A stretch of DNA of 49,769 nt, from positions 1 to 49,769 of the forward strand of contig JAFQOJ010000064.1 in NCBI GenBank assembly GCA_017403265.1, in the 5' to 3' direction. The notes under the pieces were generated by a model that was given only the letters and a program-made list of their open reading frames with translations, ran no database searches and was not told the DNA's origin. This DNA is from Clostridia bacterium. Lineage in GTDB: Bacteria; Bacillota; Clostridia; Oscillospirales; Acutalibacteraceae. Positions 7,235 to 15,524 of the stretch are shown here, in pieces (the stretch's first letter is position 1; each line of letters opens with the position of its first letter). The translations under genes and the position numbers were made by a program.

Positions 7235-7873
7235 ATGTATGCTAAATTCTTTAAACGAATAATTGATTTTTGTCTTAGCCTTTTTGCGCTGATTGTTTTA
7301 TCCCCTGTTTTGATTGTTTTAATTGTTTTAGGGGCAATTGGTATGAAGGGAAACCCCTTTTTCACACAATTACGACCTGGCAAAAATGAAAAGATTTTCA
7401 AGCTAATAAAATTCCGTACAATGACCAACGCAAAGGATAGGGATGGTAATCTACTCCCCGACGAAAAACGCCTTACAAAATACGGAAAGTTTTTGCGCTC
7501 AACCTCACTTGACGAATTGCCCGAGCTTTTGAATATTTTAAAGGGCGATATGGCGATAGTGGGGCCAAGACCGCTGCTTGTCGAATATTTACCCTACTAC
7601 ACCGAAGAAGAAAAGCACCGCCACGACGTCCGTCCAGGACTTACAGGACTCGCGCAGGTGAACGGGAGGAATGCCATCGCAAGTTGGGAAGAACGTTTTG
7701 AATACGATTTAGAATACATAAAAAATTGTTCCTTAAAGCTCGATATTTCCATTCTTTTCAAAACCGTGTACAAGGTTATCAAAAAGAGTGATATTCTTGT
7801 CGGCAACGAAATTTTAGCAGGCAGACTTGACACCACAAGAGGAGAGAAAACACATGCAAATATCGATTCGTAA
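7235..7873 (+). CDS. priming phosphoglycosyl transferase (PglC/WcaJ-type sugar transferase)
   Basis: A monotopic phosphoglycosyl transferase, 212 aa, which moves a sugar-1-phosphate from a UDP-sugar to undecaprenyl phosphate at the inner face of the membrane and so starts the repeat unit. One hydrophobic re-entrant helix is at residues 11-35. The core motif KFRTM is at about 59-63. The catalytic Asp-Glu pair is in SLDELPELLN (D93-E94), and the family's GPRPLL and RPGLTGLAQVNGR follow. It is the short PglC-like form, without the extra N-terminal membrane helices of WcaJ. Its place between an aminotransferase and an acetyltransferase suggests that the first sugar is an N-acetylated amino-deoxy sugar. 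The next gene starts inside its 3' end. Confidence 0.93.
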   Translation: MYAKFFKRIIDFCLSLFALIVLSPVLIVLIVLGAIGMKGNPFFTQLRPGKNEKIFKLIKFRTMTNAKDRDGNLLPDEKRLTKYGKFLRSTSLDELPELLNILKGDMAIVGPRPLLVEYLPYYTEEEKHRHDVRPGLTGLAQVNGRNAIASWEERFEYDLEYIKNCSLKLDISILFKTVYKVIKKSDILVGNEILAGRLDTTRGEKTHANIDS

Positions 7874-8384
7874 ATTTTGTAAAGATGATATTGAAAATAA
7901 AGTAAAGTGGATAAACGACCCACAAAACAATACATATTTGCATTACGATTTACCGCTCGAGTATGAAAAAACTGCTATTTGGTTTGAAAATATAAAAAAC
8001 AGAAATGACAGATACGACGGTGTGATTTTAGTTGATGGTGTCGCAGTCGGTTTAATCGGCCTTTTGCAAATTGACCGTAAAAATAGTAAGGCAGAAATTT
8101 ATATTGCTTTGGGAGAGCAATCAGCAAAAGGTAAGGGTGTTGCTAAAAAAGCACTGCAATTAATGCTTGAATATGCTTTTGCGACACTTGGTTTGAACAA
8201 AATTTATCTTTGCACAGAGGTAAATAACCTTGTAGCACAGGCTTTATTTGAAAAATCAGGCTTCAAAAGAGAAGGCTTACTTAAAGAAGATTTAATATAC
8301 AACAATAGAAAGGTGGACAGATATTTTTATGGACTTACCGCAGAAGAATTCACTGTTCAAACCAACAATAATAGAGCAAATTAG
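7854..8384 (+). CDS. GNAT-family N-acetyltransferase
   Basis: A 176 aa acetyltransferase of the GNAT fold, RimJ/RimL-like. The acetyl-CoA loop is seen as EQSAKGKGVAKKAL, and the C-terminal region has LCTEVNNLVAQALFEKSGFK. I chose the ATG at 7854 rather than the in-frame ATG at 7827, because AGAGGAGAG lies 6-7 bases before it and the fold begins at MQISIRKF. It overlaps the end of the priming transferase by 20 bases and the next gene by 56. Given the neighbours, it probably acetylates the amino group made by the aminotransferase, a job done in other bacteria by PseH (GNAT) or PglD (hexapeptide fold). This is inferred from context. Confidence 0.85.
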   Translation: MQISIRKFCKDDIENKVKWINDPQNNTYLHYDLPLEYEKTAIWFENIKNRNDRYDGVILVDGVAVGLIGLLQIDRKNSKAEIYIALGEQSAKGKGVAKKALQLMLEYAFATLGLNKIYLCTEVNNLVAQALFEKSGFKREGLLKEDLIYNNRKVDRYFYGLTAEEFTVQTNNNRAN

Positions 8385-9276
8385 TTCGCTTGGCGATAAT
8401 TGTATTTTTGTTAAAAGGGATGATTTGCTACCATTTTCTTTCGGTGGTAACAAAGCGAGGAAAGCGGTGTATTTCTTTGACGAAATACTTCGCGGTGGCT
8501 ATGATTCTGTAGTCACTTACGGCAGTAGCAGCTCCAACCATTGTCGCGTTATAGCCAATATGGCTTGCAAGTACGGACTAATCTGTTATATTGTTTCCCC
8601 CGAAGAAGAATACACCGAAACCTTTAACAGTATTTTAGTTAAAAGCTTTGGAGCTAAAATCGTAAAAGCTCCGTTAGACGAAATTTCGCAAACTATTGAT
8701 GCTTTGATGAATGATTTATCCAAAATAAGCAAACCGTACTTTATCCAAGGCGGTGGTCACGGAAATTTAGGCACTAAGGCCTATGTGGACGCATACAACG
8801 AAATTTGCGACTGGGAAAAAGAAAATCACATTTACTTCGATTATATTTTTCACGCTTCCGGCACCGGCACCACTCAGGCAGGCCTCGTTTGCGGTGCGGT
8901 GCTTAAGGGCGATAATAAAAGACAAATTGTGGGAATAAGTATTGCCCGTCCAAACCCCCGTGGCAAACAGGTGGTTGAGCAAAGTGTGCAAGATTATCTT
9001 GAAAGCGTTAACTACGATGGAGAAGTGCCAAATATTATATTTGACGATTCTTACATTTGCGGTGGATATGGCAAACACACACCCGAAATTAAAGAAACAA
9101 TCCACCAAATGCTTTGCCAAAACGGAATACCGCTCAACGCCACCTATACAGGCAAGGCTTTTTGGGGTATGACCGAATTTATTAAAAAAAATAACATTAA
9201 AAATAAAAATATTCTTTTTGTACACACAGGCGGTAGCCCCTTATTTTTCAATGATATAAAGGAGAAATTTCTATGA
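8329..9276 (+). CDS. PLP enzyme of the ACC deaminase/D-cysteine desulfhydrase family
   Basis: A fold-type II PLP-dependent enzyme, 315 aa. The PLP lysine is in GGNKARK (K42). The conserved SSSSNHCR (67-73) and the phosphate-binding HASGTGTTQAG fit the family of 1-aminocyclopropane-1-carboxylate deaminase and D-cysteine desulfhydrase, as does HTGGSP near the C-terminus. Family members open or eliminate small amino acids, and some act as racemases or ammonia lyases. Such an enzyme is not a standard part of a polysaccharide locus. It overlaps the GNAT gene by 56 bases and the next gene by 4, so it is translationally coupled to both. I infer that it makes or modifies an amino acid used by the two ligase-like enzymes downstream. 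The ATG is preceded by AAAGGTGG. Confidence 0.85.
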   Translation: MDLPQKNSLFKPTIIEQISSLGDNCIFVKRDDLLPFSFGGNKARKAVYFFDEILRGGYDSVVTYGSSSSNHCRVIANMACKYGLICYIVSPEEEYTETFNSILVKSFGAKIVKAPLDEISQTIDALMNDLSKISKPYFIQGGGHGNLGTKAYVDAYNEICDWEKENHIYFDYIFHASGTGTTQAGLVCGAVLKGDNKRQIVGISIARPNPRGKQVVEQSVQDYLESVNYDGEVPNIIFDDSYICGGYGKHTPEIKETIHQMLCQNGIPLNATYTGKAFWGMTEFIKKNNIKNKNILFVHTGGSPLFFNDIKEKFL

Positions 9277-10799
9277 AATTCACATATAGTGTAAACAAAA
9301 ACTTACCTCCTTTAGCTTGGATTGCCGAATATGAAAACGGAGATATAAAAATTTTATGCGGTGAAAATGTTGAAATTTTCGATAATTTCTTTGTTTCTGG
9401 TGCTTGGAGTGGTGATTTTGATGATAAACTTTTTGAAAAGTCAGAGTGGTTTTGTGGCACAGGTGGAAAAATTGAAGGCAACCAAATTATCTTTTCAACC
9501 CCCACACATGTAACAGAAGGTTTGTATTTATCCGAATGTGATAAACAGAAACTAGTTATATCCAATAGCCTTTATTTGCTTATGGCTAAGCTTAATTATC
9601 ACTTAGATGTCGATTATCAAGGATATGAAACCGATTTCAATACAGTTACCTTAGGTATCAACAATTACAAAAAAGAAATCAATGTGCTTGATGACGAAAA
9701 TAACATCGCAACGATAAAAATTTTCTATTACAGAAACATTATCATAAGCAACGATAATACTTGGAATGAAATTATTAAGTCATCTGTAGCGCCTTTTACC
9801 AATTTTAATAATTATTACACTCGCTTGTTGAGTGCTATGACACAATTACAAATAAACGCTAACAGTCCTAAACGCAAACATAAATATGGCGTTGTTTCTA
9901 CTGTTTCACGCGGTTACGATGCGCCTTGTTGCGCGGTTATTGCCAAAAAAATCGGTGCAAAAACAGCAGTTACTTTTAAGGCGACCGGTAAATATGCACA
10001 AGATAGTGGTGTAGAAATAGCCAAAGCCTTAGGTTTTGAAAATATATTGGAACGTCATCCTGATGCTTATAAAACTTCAACTGATTTTATTGAAGCTTAT
10101 TATTTATGCACAGGCGAGCTTGGTGCATCAATATCCTTTTCTGCTTTTTCACAAGATTTTAAAAATAATCTTGTCTTCACTGGAGAACGCGGCGACTCAA
10201 TATGGAACTGCCATGCCCAAGGACGAAACAACGCTTTTTGTTTCAAGACTTCAATCTTAAGCCATTTAGGTATGTCTGAAAAACATTTATGGGATGGCTC
10301 CATTACGGTTCCTATGCCTTTGTTTGGTGCAACTGCATGGGAAAGTATTTACAACCTTTCTAACAGTGAAGAAATGACACCTTGGCGGTTAAATAATAAT
10401 TACGATAGACCTATTTCACGCAGAATATGTGAGGAGGCTGGCTTAAAAAGAAACGATTTTGGCGTTTCAAAACATGGAGCGGGATTTATATATAGATATG
10501 ACACTCTGAAACGAATAAAATCCAGGATGTCTTCCTACTCTGCTAAAAGTTTTCACAATTTTGTTAAAGCCAACCGCAAGCTGCATCTAATACAAAAAAT
10601 TTCATATTATTATAAAATGCGTAAATTTTATTTTTTGTTTATGCTTGAAAATTTAAAACTTGATAAATTAGGTGTTAGAATGGAGTTTCCTAAACCGGAA
10701 TTTTTAGTTGCAACCCCAAACCCTAACTCTCCAAGATATTTAATTCCTTGGGCATCTAGTATTATCTTAGAAAAGTATGAAAACATTTTAAGAGGGTAA
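9273..10799 (+). CDS. asparagine-synthetase-like PP-loop enzyme without glutaminase cysteine
   Basis: A 508 aa protein whose middle matches the ATP-pyrophosphatase (PP-loop) domain of asparagine synthetases. The loop is STVSRGYDAP (S212, G214, D216), a variant of SGGxDS with Ala in place of the last Ser. A second nucleotide-site motif, TGERGDSIW, lies at 303-311 (AsnB has GEGSDE). The roughly 190-residue N-terminal part could be a decayed glutamine amidotransferase domain, but residue 2 is Lys, so the catalytic N-terminal Cys is absent. That pattern is known in beta-lactam synthetase, which forms amides from amines already present on the substrate. The likely chemistry is therefore ATP-dependent amide formation, with unknown partners. 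It overlaps the PLP enzyme by 4 bases and precedes an ATP-grasp gene by 8. Confidence 0.72.
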   Translation: MKFTYSVNKNLPPLAWIAEYENGDIKILCGENVEIFDNFFVSGAWSGDFDDKLFEKSEWFCGTGGKIEGNQIIFSTPTHVTEGLYLSECDKQKLVISNSLYLLMAKLNYHLDVDYQGYETDFNTVTLGINNYKKEINVLDDENNIATIKIFYYRNIIISNDNTWNEIIKSSVAPFTNFNNYYTRLLSAMTQLQINANSPKRKHKYGVVSTVSRGYDAPCCAVIAKKIGAKTAVTFKATGKYAQDSGVEIAKALGFENILERHPDAYKTSTDFIEAYYLCTGELGASISFSAFSQDFKNNLVFTGERGDSIWNCHAQGRNNAFCFKTSILSHLGMSEKHLWDGSITVPMPLFGATAWESIYNLSNSEEMTPWRLNNNYDRPISRRICEEAGLKRNDFGVSKHGAGFIYRYDTLKRIKSRMSSYSAKSFHNFVKANRKLHLIQKISYYYKMRKFYFLFMLENLKLDKLGVRMEFPKPEFLVATPNPNSPRYLIPWASSIILEKYENILRG

Positions 10800-10807
10800 T
10801 TTCCGAT

Positions 10808-11764
10808 ATGAACATTCTGATTTTAAGCTGTGGTACGCGAAATAAGGTTGTGCAGTATTTTAAAAAAGAATTTGAAGGTGAAGGCAAGGTTATCGCTACC
10901 GATATGAGTGAGCTTGCCCCTGCCCTTTACGAAGCCGATAAATTTCACCTTGTGCCCCGTATTACTGAAAAGGGATATATCGACAAAATACTTGATATTT
11001 GCCAAAAAGAAAAAATTAACGGTGTGCTTTCGCTTATCGACCCCGAGCTTTCATTGTTGGCAGAAAACAAAGCTCGTTTTGATGAAATCGGTGTTACTAT
11101 AATCGGCTCAAGCTACGAATTGTGCGAACGTACACTCGACAAAATGCAAATGTTCCAGTGGCTTAAAGACAACGGCTATAAATGTGCTAAAAGCTATACC
11201 GACAAAGACTTATTTTTAGCCGACCTTAACGCAGGTAAAATCACCTTCCCCGTTTTTGTAAAACCCGCACGTGGCAGTGCTTCTATTTCGATAAGCAAGG
11301 CAGACGACTTAGAAACCGCTCTCTTTTTATTTGATTCGGGAGAAAATATGATGATACAGGAATTCTTGCACGGACAGGAAATTGGCGCCGACGTTTATAT
11401 TGATTTAATTTCCCGAGAAGTTGTTTCAATCTTCACCAAAAAGAAAATTTTAATGCGTGCAGGCGAAACCGATAAAGCCGTTTCCTTTAAAGATGAGAAG
11501 TTGTTCGCTCTTATTGAAGAATTTGCCCTTAAAAGCGGTTTTGTAGGTCAAATTGATATTGATATTTTCGATATCGGCGGCGAATATTATATTTCCGAAG
11601 TAAATCCCCGTTTTGGCGGTGGCTATCCCCACGCTTTTGAATGCGGTTGCAACCACATGGCGCTTATCAAAAACAACCTTGCAAAAAAAGCAAACCCAAA
11701 AAGCATAGGCCATTATAAAGAAGGCGTTTATATGATGAAATACAATGAAATTATGATAAAATAA
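10808..11764 (+). CDS. ATP-grasp ligase
   Basis: A 318 aa ATP-grasp protein of the carbamoyl-phosphate-synthase-like group. Residues 1-110 form a Rossmann-like pre-domain starting MNILILSCGT. The ATP-binding segment VFVKPARGSASIS contains K152. The adenine-contacting IQEFLHGQEIGADV and the metal-binding SEVNPRFGGGYP (E264, N266, R268) follow. These enzymes join a carboxylate, through an acyl-phosphate, to an amine or thiol. In this operon it most likely attaches an amino acid or other acid to an amino sugar, or makes a small amide building block together with the upstream PP-loop enzyme. The substrate is not predictable. It is followed 9 bases later by a glycosyltransferase. Confidence 0.85.
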   Translation: MNILILSCGTRNKVVQYFKKEFEGEGKVIATDMSELAPALYEADKFHLVPRITEKGYIDKILDICQKEKINGVLSLIDPELSLLAENKARFDEIGVTIIGSSYELCERTLDKMQMFQWLKDNGYKCAKSYTDKDLFLADLNAGKITFPVFVKPARGSASISISKADDLETALFLFDSGENMMIQEFLHGQEIGADVYIDLISREVVSIFTKKKILMRAGETDKAVSFKDEKLFALIEEFALKSGFVGQIDIDIFDIGGEYYISEVNPRFGGGYPHAFECGCNHMALIKNNLAKKANPKSIGHYKEGVYMMKYNEIMIK

Positions 11765-11773
11765 GGGAATTTT

Positions 11774-12889
11774 ATGAAAATTTTATACGTTACTACCATT
11801 GGTAGCACAATGGGATTCTTTAAAAATTTAATAAATGAGCTTATACTTGCAGGACACACGGTAGATATTGCAACAAACGAAAGCATTACTCCTGTCAATG
11901 AAGATTACAAAAAAGCGAATTGTAAAATTTTCCCAATCTCCTGCACCCGCTCGCCCTTGAACAAGGGTACGTTTAGAGCTATTAAGGAAATCAGGCAAAT
12001 TGTGGCTGAAAATGATTATGATATTGTTCACTGCCACACCCCCATTGCCGCTATGTGCACCCGATTGGCTTGTAGGAAATTCCGTAAAAACGGCGGTGAG
12101 GTTTTTTACACCGCCCACGGTTTTCACTTTTACAAGGGTGCACCCCTTAAAAATTGGCTTATGTTCTACCCAATTGAAAAAATTTGCTCATTCTTTACCG
12201 ATGTGCTAATAACCATAAATACTGAAGATTTCGAATTTGCAAAAAAGCACCTTAATGCTCAAAAAACCGAATATGTGCAAGGTGTAGGTATTGACACAAA
12301 ACATTTTGCCGATACAGTGGTACAAACCGAAGAAAAACGAGCCGAGCTAGGAATACCAAATGACGCTATTTTACTAACATCAGTAGGTGAACTTAACCAA
12401 AATAAAAACCACCAAATTATTTTACGCGCTATGGCAAAGCTTAAAAATGATAATATCCACTACATAATTGCAGGTACAGGCGAAAACGCTGATAAGCTAC
12501 TCGCCTTAGCAAAAGAATTAAACCTTGAAAAGAACTTTAAATTATTGGGTTACCGCACAGATATTGCGGAAATTTACAAAGCTTCGGACATATGCTGTTT
12601 TCCCTCAATCCGTGAAGGCTTAGGGCTTGCCGCCGTTGAAGGTATGGCTACGGGACTTCCTGTTATTGCCGCCAAAAACCGTGGAACCCGTGATTTTTGC
12701 AAAGATGGAGTCAACGGATTCTTGTGCATGCCATTTTCTACTGAAGAATTTGCAGATGCAATTACTAAAATTATAACAGACTTCAAACTTGCAAAAACTA
12801 TGAGCGAAAATAACAAATCTGCCGCGTTACGATTTGATGTTGGCGCAATAAATAAGAAAATGCATAATTTTTACGGCATTAAAAAATAA
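11774..12889 (+). CDS. glycosyltransferase family 4 (GT-B)
   Basis: A 371 aa retaining GT-B glycosyltransferase. The N-terminal acceptor domain begins MKILYVTTIGSTMGF and includes HCHTPIAA. The C-terminal donor domain begins near LLTSVGELNQNKNH and contains the EX7E element of GT4 enzymes as EGLGLAAVE, followed by GMATGLPVIA. The overall pattern resembles EpsD-type enzymes of exopolysaccharide loci. It probably adds the second or a later sugar to the lipid-linked repeat on the cytoplasmic face. Confidence 0.9.
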   Translation: MKILYVTTIGSTMGFFKNLINELILAGHTVDIATNESITPVNEDYKKANCKIFPISCTRSPLNKGTFRAIKEIRQIVAENDYDIVHCHTPIAAMCTRLACRKFRKNGGEVFYTAHGFHFYKGAPLKNWLMFYPIEKICSFFTDVLITINTEDFEFAKKHLNAQKTEYVQGVGIDTKHFADTVVQTEEKRAELGIPNDAILLTSVGELNQNKNHQIILRAMAKLKNDNIHYIIAGTGENADKLLALAKELNLEKNFKLLGYRTDIAEIYKASDICCFPSIREGLGLAAVEGMATGLPVIAAKNRGTRDFCKDGVNGFLCMPFSTEEFADAITKIITDFKLAKTMSENNKSAALRFDVGAINKKMHNFYGIKK

Positions 12890-12906
12890 AAAGCATTGGT
12901 GATTAT

Positions 12907-13407
12907 ATGCCCAAAGTAAAAATTTCAAAACCAGAACAATTTTTTAAGTCTTTTATACAACATTACAACCACGAAAAGTATTGGCGCTATCGCGAAAAAG
13001 TAATAAACTGCCGAATAGGCAATGCGGTTACAGATAATATTCGACTGTGGTATATTAAACGTCAGGATGCATTCAATAATGCTTCTATGGGTACTCATCG
13101 TAACTTCGGCGCACAATTTGCGACACCTCCGAAGTTGCCCCACGGATTGAATGGGATAATTGTTTCGCACAATGCAGTAATCGGTAAAAATGCAACTATT
13201 TTTCATCAGGTTACCATAGGTGAGGGAAAAGGTGGGGCACCAACAATTGGTGATAATGTTTTAATCGGTGCTGGTGCTAAAGTAATAGGTAAAATAAAAA
13301 TCGGCAATAATGTGCGTATAGGTGCTGGTTGTGTAGTATCCTGTGATATTGCCGATAATTGCACTGTTGTGCTCGAAAAACCTCGAATAATTATAAGGGA
13401 AGGATAA
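12907..13407 (+). CDS. serine-acetyltransferase-like hexapeptide O-acetyltransferase
   Basis: A 166 aa left-handed beta-helix acetyltransferase of the serine acetyltransferase subgroup. After an alpha-helical N-terminal half, hexapeptide repeats run from about residue 85 (IIVSHNAVIGKNATIFHQ) to 150 (GNNVRIGAGCVV). It includes the catalytic-type histidine in VSHNAVIG and the GEGKGGAP loop seen in CysE. It is shorter than CysE, lacking most of its N-terminal helical domain. Such short proteins in glycan loci usually acetylate a sugar hydroxyl rather than serine. A true serine role cannot be excluded given the PLP enzyme upstream. Confidence 0.83.
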   Translation: MPKVKISKPEQFFKSFIQHYNHEKYWRYREKVINCRIGNAVTDNIRLWYIKRQDAFNNASMGTHRNFGAQFATPPKLPHGLNGIIVSHNAVIGKNATIFHQVTIGEGKGGAPTIGDNVLIGAGAKVIGKIKIGNNVRIGAGCVVSCDIADNCTVVLEKPRIIIREG

Positions 13408-13411
13408 GTTG

Positions 13412-14227
13412 ATGGCTGAATCTGTTGCTAAAATTTCGATTATTATGGGCATTTATAATTGTGCTGACACATTGGCGGAAGCGATTGACTCTATTTTGGC
13501 TCAAACCTATCCGCATTGGAAACTCATTATGTGTGATGACGGATCAGCCGATGATACATACGAAATAGCAAAGCAGTATGCCGAAAAATACCCCGAAAAA
13601 ATTATAGTTATTAAAAACGAAAAAAATAAGGGGCTTAATTATACGCTAAACCATTGCCTTAAATATGCTGATACTGAATATATCGCCCGTATGGACGGCG
13701 ACGATATTTCTTTGCCACAACGTTTTGAAAAGGAAATTGAGTTTTTAGAAAATAATCCACAATATTCTATTGTTAGCTGCCCGATGATTTACTTTGATGA
13801 AACCGGAGATTTTAGAACAGGCAAAGTTTCAGGCGAGCCGAATATCAACAATATTGCAAAGGGTACTCCCTTTTGCCATGCACCGTGTTTAGTTAAAGCC
13901 GAAACTTACCACGCCGTAAACGGATATGCGGTTGACGATAAACGCCTTCGTGTTGAAGACTGGGATTTGTGGGTAAGGATGTATGAAAAGGGCTACCGCG
14001 GCTACAATTTATCCGAACCGCTTTATAAAATGCGTGACGACCGCAACGCTTACTCGCGCCGCAAATTCAAATACCGCATTAACGAAGCAAGAGTAACGGC
14101 ATCCGCCATCAAAAAATTGAAACTTTCAAAGAAATATTATATTTGGATGCTACGACCGATTATAGTTGGGTTGTTGCCAAAATCTATTTACACTTTTTTA
14201 CACAAAAGAAAACTTTCAAAGAGGTAG
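13412..14227 (+). CDS. glycosyltransferase family 2
   Basis: A 271 aa inverting GT-A glycosyltransferase. It has the nucleotide-binding start ISIIMGIYNCADT, MCDDGSADDT and the metal site ARMDGDD with the following ISLPQRFEKE. The acceptor region includes VEDWDLWVRM (the ED-type catalytic base region). I chose the ATG at 13412 over the adjacent TTG at 13409, because AAGGGAAGG is then 8-9 bases away. It resembles the GT2 at 18553 around IARMD and SLP.RFEK, so the two are probably old duplicates. The sugar is unknown. Confidence 0.88.
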   Translation: MAESVAKISIIMGIYNCADTLAEAIDSILAQTYPHWKLIMCDDGSADDTYEIAKQYAEKYPEKIIVIKNEKNKGLNYTLNHCLKYADTEYIARMDGDDISLPQRFEKEIEFLENNPQYSIVSCPMIYFDETGDFRTGKVSGEPNINNIAKGTPFCHAPCLVKAETYHAVNGYAVDDKRLRVEDWDLWVRMYEKGYRGYNLSEPLYKMRDDRNAYSRRKFKYRINEARVTASAIKKLKLSKKYYIWMLRPIIVGLLPKSIYTFLHKRKLSKR

Positions 14228-14230
14228 GAT

Positions 14231-14947
14231 ATGATACCCAAAAAAATTCATTACTGCTGGTTTGGTGGAAACCCACTCCCAAAAACCGCTGTTAAATGCA
14301 TTAACAGCTGGAAAAGGTATTGCCCAGACTACGAAATAATCGAATGGAACGAAAGCAATTTTAATATCAATATGAACGGATATACTCGTATGTGTTATGA
14401 GCAAAAAAAATTCGCTTTTTTAAGTGATTATGTTCGTTTGCTTGTTGTTTATCAAAATGGGGGTTTGTATTTTGATACAGATGTTGAAGTAATAAAAAAT
14501 CCCGATTTTTTGTTAGAAAACGAATCATTCTTTGGTTTTGAAACAGGCGATGGTGAAAATAAAAACGCTAATGTAAATACCGGCCTCGGATTTGGTTCTG
14601 TAGCAAATGGTACTGCTTTAGAAATGATGTTGAAGGAATATGACCATTTGTTAGATGGGAAGCAAGGTGTTGTTATGTGCCCAAAGCTTAATACCGCAGC
14701 GCTTGAAAAATTAGGTTTAGTGCGTGACGGTACATACCAAAAATTCGATTGGGGTATAGTTTGCCCTAAAGAATATTTTAACCCATATGAAAGTACAACA
14801 GGGCGACTTAACAAAACCAAAAACACTGTGTCAATTCACTGGTATATGGGCAGTTGCCTTACCAAAACTCAAAAACTACGTTCAATAATAAGCAAACCTT
14901 TTCACCGAATATTCGGTAACGAATGCTTTGAATTTTTAAAGAAATAA
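14231..14947 (+). CDS. GT32-type glycosyltransferase (DXD sugar-binding family)
   Basis: A 238 aa glycosyltransferase of the sugar-binding-region-DXD type (GT32, related to Och1 and capsule enzymes). It begins IPKKIHYCWFGG, the usual N-terminal signature. The central AFLSDYVRLLVVYQNGG is followed by LYFDTDVEV, which holds the DXD metal-binding aspartates. The C-terminal SIHWYMGSC carries the expected histidine. The length is normal for bacterial members. It lies 3 bases behind the preceding GT2 and 16 before an acetyltransferase. Confidence 0.88.
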   Translation: MIPKKIHYCWFGGNPLPKTAVKCINSWKRYCPDYEIIEWNESNFNINMNGYTRMCYEQKKFAFLSDYVRLLVVYQNGGLYFDTDVEVIKNPDFLLENESFFGFETGDGENKNANVNTGLGFGSVANGTALEMMLKEYDHLLDGKQGVVMCPKLNTAALEKLGLVRDGTYQKFDWGIVCPKEYFNPYESTTGRLNKTKNTVSIHWYMGSCLTKTQKLRSIISKPFHRIFGNECFEFLKK

Positions 14948-14963
14948 ATCAAGGATTTTTGAT

Positions 14964-15515
14964 ATGATTAAATATTTTTTCAAAAAACTTTTATATAGAA
15001 TTCGCGGACAACACACCACCGAGCATTTGCAAAAACTTGGTATGAAAGTTGGCAAAAATTTCAACCGGCTTCACGACGTAACCCTAGACCCTGCACACTG
15101 TTGGTTGATTTCTATCGGCGATAATGTAACAATGGCGCCGTATGTTCACATCCTTGCCCATGATGCAAGCACCTGTTATTCGTTAGGCTATGCGAAGATA
15201 GGTAGGGTAAATATTGGCAACAATGTATTTATCGGTGCTAAAAGTATTGTGTTGCCAAATGTGAATATTGGTGACAATGTGATTATTGGTGCAGGCAGCG
15301 TTATAACTCGGGATATTGAATCAGGCAGTGTTTATGTCGGAAACCCCGCTGTAAAAATCATGGATTACGACACCTATATCCAAAAACAAAAAGCTAAAAT
15401 GACCGACAATAATATTTTTGGCGAAGAATACACGCTACGGAACAAGAATATAACCCAAAAACAAAAGGACGAAATGTTTGAAACATTAGAGCAAGGCATA
15501 GGCTTTGTAAAATAG
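14964..15515 (+). CDS. hexapeptide-repeat O-acetyltransferase (WcaF/maltose-acetyltransferase type)
   Basis: A 183 aa left-handed beta-helix acetyltransferase. Hexapeptide turns run from SIGDNVTMAPYV to the repeats IGNNVFIGAKSI and IGDNVIIGAGSV. The catalytic histidine is in HILAHDAS. The typical closing SGSVYVGNPAVKI is followed by a helical tail. It would transfer acetyl from acetyl-CoA to a hydroxyl of one sugar in the repeat unit. It is the second hexapeptide acetyltransferase of the operon and belongs to a different subgroup from the one at 12907. Confidence 0.88.
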   Translation: MIKYFFKKLLYRIRGQHTTEHLQKLGMKVGKNFNRLHDVTLDPAHCWLISIGDNVTMAPYVHILAHDASTCYSLGYAKIGRVNIGNNVFIGAKSIVLPNVNIGDNVIIGAGSVITRDIESGSVYVGNPAVKIMDYDTYIQKQKAKMTDNNIFGEEYTLRNKNITQKQKDEMFETLEQGIGFVK

Positions 15516-15524
15516 AGGATTATT

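Noticed and set aside
9273-10799. Ordinary glutamine-dependent asparagine synthetase
   Set aside because: There is no Cys after the initiator Met and the PP-loop is SRGYDA rather than SGGxDS, so the standard reaction is unlikely.
12907-13407. True serine acetyltransferase (cysE) feeding cysK at 39237
   Set aside because: The protein is much shorter than CysE and lies among sugar-modifying genes, so a glycan O-acetyltransferase is more likely.
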